Shown piece by piece: positions 8,241 through 13,523 of a DNA stretch of 13,523 nt; the first letter of the stretch is position 1, and every line of letters begins with the position of its first letter. The notes under the pieces are model-generated. The model ran no database searches. It was not told where the DNA came from and saw only the letters and a program-made list of their open reading frames with translations. This DNA comes from Gloeophyllum trabeum ATCC 11539 (lineage: Eukaryota; Basidiomycota; Agaricomycetes; Gloeophyllales; Gloeophyllaceae). Where the stretch lies: NCBI RefSeq assembly GCF_000344685.1, contig NW_006920425.1:787692-801214 (forward strand), given 5' to 3'. A program made the position numbers and the translations under genes.

Positions 8241-9907
8241 ATGTCTTCGACGACTACCGAGCAGCAACAACGTGAGTCATTTATCGAGGCGTGCTTTCCC
8301 AACGGCTGCTGACGGCTGCTGGCAGAATCGACCCTCTCCGTTTCGCCCTCGATCTCGAGGCAGAGCTCGCCGCCGTCAGAGCTCAGGCGGATAACTTCGA
8401 ACACGAATATTGCGACGCCCCGCGACTCGAATCGAGAGCACCGTCTCTCGGCGCGGCAGTCGCAGCTGTTGCAGACAGCGCCCCGGCTCGGATCTAGGTC
8501 TCCGGCCTCAATTCCTTCATCACCAACATCCGTGTAAGTGTTTCTCTTATCGTCGGTTCTCCGTGCGCTGCGGTGGGAAGAGATGTTACGGCGGGCAAGC
8601 CTGGATCGAACCCGTTGGGCCTGGCGTAGCTCATCCGTGGTGATCGAGGGAATGCCAGGCGCTGGGGGCGTGTTATTTCTGGAAGGGCTCTGCGTCTATT
8701 GAAACGGGTGGCAGGGCGTAGGGCAGGAGCTTATCACTGCAGCGGGGCTTGTATATCGCCACCGGATCATACTAGCAAGGCTCGAGACGGCGTTTCGACA
8801 GGCCCACCCTCCGTTTCTATCTCACGGATATGCCCATTGGTTCTACTGCTAATCGTTATTCTGTTTTGTAGCCACTCCTCATCGTCCGCGATATTCGAGC
8901 GCGACATCGAACCTCTCACCCCGTCACCTCCATCCCACCCCCAGAATCCTCATCTAATCCCGCGCTCGAAGGGCACAGAAGCGATCGAACAGAGCGTGCC
9001 ATCGGTCCTCGACAGCGCTGCTGCCGTTCTGACATCCACGTCCCCCGAAGATGAAGACTTCGTCGCAGTCGTCGCGCCCGCACCCGAAATTGTCAGCGGG
9101 TATGCGAGCGGCTTCACATCTCCCATCGAGAGTGGGCGGAGCCGTAGCCCGAGCCCTGGCGCATCTGCGAACCGGACGAGTCTCCTCCTCAGCCTGCCCT
9201 CTCCCCCACCCAGTCATGCGCGTCCGTTATACGGGACAAGCTCCGTGAATGGCCCCTCTTCGCCTATCCGTCCTAGTGTGCAGACCCAGCCGCAGCAGCG
9301 ATCCGAAGTCCACACCCCGTCGGATGGCCCGCAGCCGCTGTCGACACCGACGTCGGCGTACTTTTCCGTTGCGTCACTCTCGTCCGCCGGCTCGTCGCCG
9401 ACTACCACTACCGTTGAGCACCCGTCCGATACCTTGCACACCCCCACATCGAGCGCAGTCTCTCCTGCCGAGACTCACAACACCCTCGCGTCGGCGACCT
9501 CGCCCTCAGCCGCAGCCTTGTCCGCCACCAACAGCACCGGTATCTCGCATCCGCCCTCGCCGAAGAGCAACGCCGCCAAGCGCCTGTCGTTCATGTCCTA
9601 CTCGGACCTCCTCTCGTCTACGCCTGCTTCGACTCTCCCGCTCTCTTCCCTTACCTCGTCCGCGATGGTCAACGATCCTCCGCCGCATATCCCCACCGTG
9701 AGCGGCTTTACGCAGACGCAGTCCCAGGCGCATTCGGCGGCGTCTTCCATCCACCACGGTGTTGCCGCCGGCTTGGCCCAAATGAAGGAAGGTCCTCTGG
9801 ATCCGATCCTTCTCGAGGATGACGGCGGCGAGTGGGAACGCGAAGGTCTCGGCAAAGGACTCGAGGAGCGGCTCGAGGCCCTCATGACAGCGAGCGGAAA
9901 GGCGTGA
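8241..9907 (+). CDS. Ser/Thr/Pro-rich, largely disordered protein with conserved-looking C-terminal blocks
   Basis: Three exons (8241-8271, 8326-8533, 8872-9907) give 424 aa. Intron 1 is 54 nt (GTGAGT...CTGCTGGCAG). Intron 2 is 338 nt (GTAAGT ... GCTAATCG ... TTCTGTTTTGTAG). Phases match exactly: CAA|C-AA and GT|C restore Gln and Val codons. The protein starts MSSTTTEQQQQSTLSVSPSI and is low-complexity through most of its length, with many SP/TP sites that proline-directed kinases could use. Two segments look constrained: KRLSFMSYSDLLSSTP at 316-331 and an acidic/charged end, GGEWEREGLGKGLEERLEAL, from 398. I believe similar blocks occur in other Dikarya proteins, but this is memory and unchecked. 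There is no enzyme motif, signal peptide or membrane helix. The hydrophobic run encoded just before 8872 is intronic and has no in-frame ATG. The role is unknown; a scaffold or signalling adaptor is only a guess. Strong GC3 bias produces long open antisense frames here. Confidence 0.85.
8302..8321 (+). repeat. 10-bp perfect tandem duplication in intron 1
   Basis: ACGGCTGCTG occurs twice in succession, directly before GCAG. The overlap creates a CTGAC branch motif at the junction of the two units. The duplication lies wholly within intron 1 of the disordered-protein gene. Confidence 0.8.
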
Positions 9908-10570
9908 GATGTACGTTAGAAGACCAAGGTAGAAGGGAAGATGCTGCATTCGGTACGATATCTGATTATGACGTTCATGACCATGCCTTTTCATTCGGTT
10001 ACAAGTATGCTATACGTTACGTTCTAATGCGGGTTCCCGTGCTTCTTTGCTCTCGAGGTTTACGCTACGCTCACGGTTCTAGGTTAACTAGCTGTCTCTT
10101 TGTACAGATTGATCCCTTTGGTGTCGAAGTCTGCTAAGAAAGTTATTGTACATTGCAAAGGAAATGTAAATAGCCGGTAAATGGTCAATGTATATGCTGC
10201 AGTGCGATCCTCCGGGACCCGATATCAAGCGACAAGTATGAATCCCTATGAATCCCCTGAACCGGGCGTGCGGGACTCCATCAACCACGCGCAATAGGGC
10301 AGAGCGACGCCGTAGGTGAGTTTCGCGGCCGATACGCACCTGCATGTGTTACTGATTGGAAGCAATCCATTTATCAGTGGACCTTGCGCTGCACCGTCCC
10401 GTACAGCCGTGCCCAGGTGACATTATCTGACGATACTTTTAGCTCTTTATCTTCGCGGTTATTTCAGTCATGCGAACTCGATAGCTGCTCATGCTATATC
10501 GCACGCGCATCGTCTCCTCAACCATCTCTCAACCAAACGGGCAACGGTGAGACTCATCGCGTCCTACGAA
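9908..10570. other. Intergenic region between the disordered-protein and ADH genes
   Basis: This stretch holds the 3' flank of one gene and the 5' flank of the other. No gene is seen. TATGAATCCC is tandemly repeated at 10237-10256. CT-rich and CAACCA-rich sequence at about 10510-10540 resembles a fungal transcription-start or leader region for the dehydrogenase gene. No clear TATA box is present there. Confidence 0.4.
10237..10256 (+). repeat. 10-bp tandem repeat (TATGAATCCC x2)
   Basis: Two perfect, adjacent copies lie about 315 nt before the alcohol dehydrogenase start. They could be an activator site pair or a chance slippage product. Confidence 0.6.
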
Positions 10571-11727
10571 ATGGCGACTATGAAGGGATTAGCTGTCTGC
10601 GGCAAGGGCGAATATGCGGTCGTAGAACGTCCGATACCAGAGATCGTCTTCCCAACTGATGCAATCGTAAAAATGACAAAAACGACGATCTGCGGTACGT
10701 ACCTCCGCCGTACTCGTAACATGCTCACGTTCATGTTGAGGTAGGCACCGATCTGCATATCATTCACGGCCAAATAACGACCGTTCCACCCGGCCGTATC
10801 CTTGGTCATGAAGGCGTCGGTATTATCACTCAAGTCGGCCCTGCCGTGAAGACGTTCAAGCCAGGCGACAAGGTGATCGTCACCGGCATTATCCCGTGTG
10901 GAACGTGCGCGTTCTGTAAACGCGGGACCTACGGTCATTGTACAACCGGCGGCTGGGTGATAGGGAACAGCCTGGATGGTACCCACGGAGAATACGTGCG
11001 CGTTCCGTACGCCGACACTGGTTTGAATAAGGTGTCGGATAAGGTGGACGATGTCGGGTCAGTGATGATTGCAGACGTTCTACCCACCGCGCTCGAGTGC
11101 GGCGTGCTGAGCGGAAGAGTGAAACCTGGTTCGACGGTGGCAATCGTCGGAGCTGGTCCAGTCGGCTTGGGGGTGGTGCTGACTGCGCACCTCTATTCGC
11201 CGATGAAGATCATCGTAATTGACACTGATGAAAATCGGTTGCGACTAGCGACTCAGATGGGTGCCACGCACGTTCTAGTGTCGGGGCCGGATACTACGAA
11301 GGCGGTGATGGAACTTACGGATGGCGCTGGGGTGGACACCGCCGTTGAGGCTGTCGGGTTACCAGCTGCGTTTGATATGTGCCAGCAGATCATCGGCGTC
11401 GGCGGTACAATCGCAAATATAGGTATCCATGGCTCCACTGTCGCCTTGGACATGGGACGGCTGTGGAACAAGAACATCAGTACGTCCGCACACAATAAAT
11501 GTTGCTCGTGATCACTATGAACAGCATTGATTTCTCCAGCTCTCACGACCCGCCTTGTTGACACTGTCACAATCCCAATGCTTGTCAAGCTGGTTGAGGC
11601 CGGCAAAATTGACGCAAGACCGCTTGTCACTCATACCTACAAATTCGCAGATATTGTGGAAGCTTACTCAGCTTTTGATGCTGCGGCGAAGAACAAGGTG
11701 TTGAAGGTGATCATTGAGTTTGATTAA
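10571..11727 (+). CDS. Zinc-dependent alcohol dehydrogenase, FDH-like ADH2 type (medium-chain family)
   Basis: Exons 10571-10694, 10745-11479 and 11540-11727 give 348 aa. The introns are 50 and 60 nt with GTACGT donors, and the joins restore Gly (G|GC) and Thr (A|CT) codons. Medium-chain dehydrogenases oxidise alcohols, or reduce carbonyls, with NAD(P) and catalytic zinc. Visible parts: catalytic zinc ligands Cys41 and His63 with Glu64 (CGTDLH, LGHEGVG) and probable Asp152 (ADVLPT); a structural zinc loop with Cys93, Cys96, Cys99 and Cys107, complete; Rossmann motif VGAGPVG at 176-182; and an acidic Asp201 at the end of strand 2 (IVIDTD), which favours NAD. The segment TLTTRLVDTVTIPML after intron 2 is also typical of the FDH-like ADH2 group, which as remembered differs from true glutathione-dependent formaldehyde dehydrogenase. 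Length is normal. MATMKG has two possible starts, Met1 and Met4; the first was taken. Substrate is unknown and the protein is probably cytosolic. No sign of decay is seen. Confidence 0.93.
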
Positions 11728-12157
11728 GATTGATACGTGGACTACTCTGGCTGGAATGTTCCCGGTTCACGGTGCAGTTACTAGCTTGTACAGTACCACA
11801 TAATCGAGAGGGGGCCCTAACCCAGAACATGGGTAACAGACACTTAGGAACCATCTCGCCTAAGGTAGGGCGCGGGTGGCGGGTGCCACCGCGGTATTCA
11901 ACCCGAGGGTCGCTGTAAGGTACCCAGCTTACTTAAGCGCCTTACTAGAGTCGTTCTTAGACGAGGTTCGAAGAGAGTCGCACAGCGCAATCACCAAACC
12001 AAGATCTATTGCGAAGAGCAAGAGAACAACCCAGGTACATCGAGTAGAAGGAGCTACTTATATACCTACGCTATGAGAAAGTCTTAGGTAATAGTGTGGC
12101 TGTCGAAACCTGCGACAAAGGAAGAACGGTTAGGCCGAATCCTCACATCCGCCCTCC
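11728..12157. other. Intergenic, nothing recognised
   Basis: This separates the plus-strand dehydrogenase gene from the minus-strand exon that ends at 12201, so it holds two convergent 3' ends. Short open frames at 11730-11918 and 11876-12076 have no protein-like features. Confidence 0.4.
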
Positions 12158-12179
12158 TAAGTATTCCGAAGAATACTTA
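12158..12179. terminator. Perfect hairpin just past the minus-strand gene's stop
   Basis: TAAGTATTC and GAATACTTA form a perfect 9-bp stem around the loop CGAA. The hairpin begins 22 nt beyond the minus-strand stop codon (12203-12201) and lies between convergent genes. It would fall in the 3' untranslated part of that transcript. Fungal polymerase II does not need hairpins to terminate, so the label marks position, not a proven role; an mRNA stability or processing element is equally possible. Confidence 0.35.
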
Positions 12180-12200
12180 CACAAAGCTAACAAAGAGAAG

Positions 12201-12480
12201 TTAGTTTTGATCCGCTCCAGTTTGACCAGCGGGAGCTGAAGAGAAAAAGTGCCCCTCGTTGCGCTGAGGCTGCGAATTGTTGTCGGAAGGGACAGGCGGC
12301 GTAGCATTCGCAGGTGCGCCAGTATCGCCGTTCGTAGTAGCCGAAGCATTGACGTGACCCGTGGAAGAAGACGCAACGGCCAAAAACATCTCGATATCGC
12401 CGTCCCGAATGTTCAGTGACCCAAGTTGCGATACCAGCATTGCCGGCGGGGAACCCCAGTCGGTAGGAGCGTTGGAGCGA
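12201..12480 (-). CDS. Terminal exon of an unrecognised protein, 5' part missing
   Basis: On the minus strand a CTGATTCCCACAG sequence (branch site plus acceptor) ends at 12481. The following frame stays open from 12480 to the TAA at 12203-12201, about 92 codons. It reads RSNAPTDWGSPPAM, then LVSQLGSLNIRDGDIEMFL, then a Thr/Asn/Ala/Pro-rich tail ending GQTGADQN. The first half looks like the end of a folded domain and the second like a disordered tail. An ATG at 12440 is available as an in-exon start (79 aa), but coding-like sequence precedes it. No upstream exon is convincing in 12490-13000, where a short telomere-like repeat lies instead, so this may be a remnant cut by a rearrangement. Family not recognised. 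Confidence 0.45.
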
Positions 12481-13523
12481 CTGTGGGAATCAGCGAGGTG
12501 ACACTGCTCTGTTTCTCAGGCTGTGGCAAACTGCACGGATTCCCAAATTTAGGGGTTAGGGTTAGGGAGGCACTCGACGACGAGCGCAGCGAGTCGGAGA
12601 GTGACTAGAGTTAGCGAAACTAGCAGACAACGGGCTAGTTCTCTGGGGAACTAAGCCTCTACCCGTTTCGCATTTTATGCTCTTCAGGTCTGCGTAGTAT
12701 TTTGAAATTTGACGGGCCGCTAAGTCAGTGTGCACGACTAAGCGGAAGTACTTCCCGTAGCTCCGAGCCGATGCCGTCGGCTGCCGAACAGCCGAGGAAC
12801 AATGGCCCTACCTTTCTGGGACATTTCAAATTACGGAGAAACTTTACCTCTGTAATTCTTCGAAAGGGATTGGTTGTTCTAAATAAAACCTTGTACGCGT
12901 CAGCGATACTGTGCGAACGGCATACCGGCACGGTTAAGTTCCGGGTTCATGTGATATCGGCTTGCCATGCCGATTCCAAGGTTTCCCCTTGCCGGGAACC
13001 ACATGATGATGCCGCCAAAGTATTCTTTGATTGATTGATGTCATCCGCCCCGCTGATAAGCCCCAACGATCTTCTGACCCCAGAAATTGCGAGATTGACA
13101 CATCGTACATCCCCTCCAAAGCTTATTCGACACCACCTGTCGAACTGCTTACGCTACAAGTAACCGGCGAAGGGTTCTGGATTTAATTCCGGACCTTCTA
13201 ACGTCCTCAAGGCAGGCGCAGATCAACAATATGATTTATCTCCGCAGCCAGACGCTCCGAAGTCAACCGGAAGAATACTTTCGTAACTATTTATCTCCGG
13301 GAACGGCGGAGGCCCGCGTCGCAGTGAGTCATTGGTATTACCACTCCCCAGTCATCACGCCCCTTCGTTTCCGTCAACGCGACCGAGCCAGCGGACGTAA
13401 ATCGACGGCCGGACGGAACGTATCAGTCAGCAAACGGCCGGAGCTAATCCGCACGTGGTCGGCCTGCAGTACCGCGTGATGAGGCACTTTAAGCGAGCAT
13501 GGACGCGTCGAGGATACCTCTAG
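12481..13523. other. Gene-poor right end
   Basis: Frames of 60-110 codons on both strands (12702-13034, 12934-13119, 13231-13479) show no motifs or splice structure. The region contains the telomere-like run at 12549-12567, a small inverted repeat at about 12633-12657 (GGCTAGTTC against GAACTAAGCC), a hairpin ATCGGC/GCCGAT near 12957-12975 and a (GATT)3 run near 13028. None identifies a known element. Confidence 0.4.
12549..12567 (+). repeat. Interstitial telomere-like repeat (TTAGGG)n
   Basis: TTAGGGGTTAGGGTTAGGG contains three consecutive TTAGGG units, one with an extra G. TTAGGG is the usual filamentous fungal telomere repeat. The G-rich strand is the plus strand, the orientation expected if the chromosome end lay to the right of the window. 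Confidence 0.65.

Noticed and set aside
8699..8871. N-terminal extension with a hydrophobic run (ICPLVLLLIVILF) that could suggest a membrane protein
   Set aside because: It has no in-frame ATG and ends exactly at a strong branch site and acceptor; the phase matches the upstream exon, so it is intron.
9506..9994. A 162-codon antisense frame, and a plus-strand 150-codon frame at 9249-9701
   Set aside because: Both overlap the main exon of the disordered-protein gene and are extremely Arg-rich, as expected from shadow frames of GC-biased Ser/Pro codons.
5678..11727. A biosynthetic gene cluster built on the SDR and ADH genes
   Set aside because: There is no core synthase, P450, transporter or regulator, and an unrelated gene and long spacers lie between the two enzymes.
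12581..12595. 15-nt match, from memory, to the flank of the pBR322/pUC origin
   Set aside because: It is too short and isolated, without any other vector sequence around it; treated as coincidence.

Overview
The window looks like nuclear DNA of a filamentous basidiomycete, probably an Agaricomycete. Genes are split by short introns of about 50-65 nt with GTANGT or GTGAGT donors, CTGAC/CTGAT-type branch sites and CAG/TAG acceptors. Neighbours are transcribed singly rather than in operons, and the protein families present (F-box protein, short-chain and zinc-dependent dehydrogenases, a Ser/Pro-rich disordered protein) fit that group. No virus, integrated plasmid, CRISPR array or intact transposon was seen.

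Left part (1-3200). A minus-strand gene piece (438-875) may carry a PD-(D/E)XK-nuclease-like core but lacks its N-terminus. A small plus-strand gene of unknown function (1511-1898) follows, about 113 aa if a 46-nt intron is accepted, with a TATA box upstream. Next is an intronless F-box gene of 320 aa (2217-3179).

Centre (3960-6870). This is the most informative part: a tandem pair of short-chain dehydrogenase/reductase (SDR) genes with the same six-exon plan. The downstream copy (5678-6867) is intact. It encodes 296 aa with all family motifs and contains a 13-nt microexon. The upstream copy (3962-5111) is dead. It has a 10-nt loss in exon 1, another in exon 2, a destroyed splice donor, two in-frame TAG codons and a Tyr-to-Ser change at the catalytic position. 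Exon 2 differences sampled between the copies are mostly synonymous, so the upstream copy probably stayed functional for a long time before it broke.

Right part (8240-13523). A three-exon gene (8241-9907) encodes a 424-aa, Ser/Thr/Pro-rich, mostly disordered protein with two blocks that look constrained. A three-exon gene (10571-11727) encodes an intact 348-aa zinc-dependent, NAD-type alcohol dehydrogenase of the FDH-like ADH2 type. A minus-strand terminal exon (about 12480-12201) of an unrecognised protein follows, with a perfect hairpin just past its stop. About 70 bp upstream of that exon lies a short interstitial run of TTAGGG repeats. The remainder to 13523 shows no convincing gene.

The two dehydrogenases are separated by an unrelated gene and several kilobases, so no shared pathway can be claimed. 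I found no clear multi-gene novel system; the best leads are the decayed SDR duplicate, the disordered conserved protein and the telomere-like repeat beside a gene remnant.
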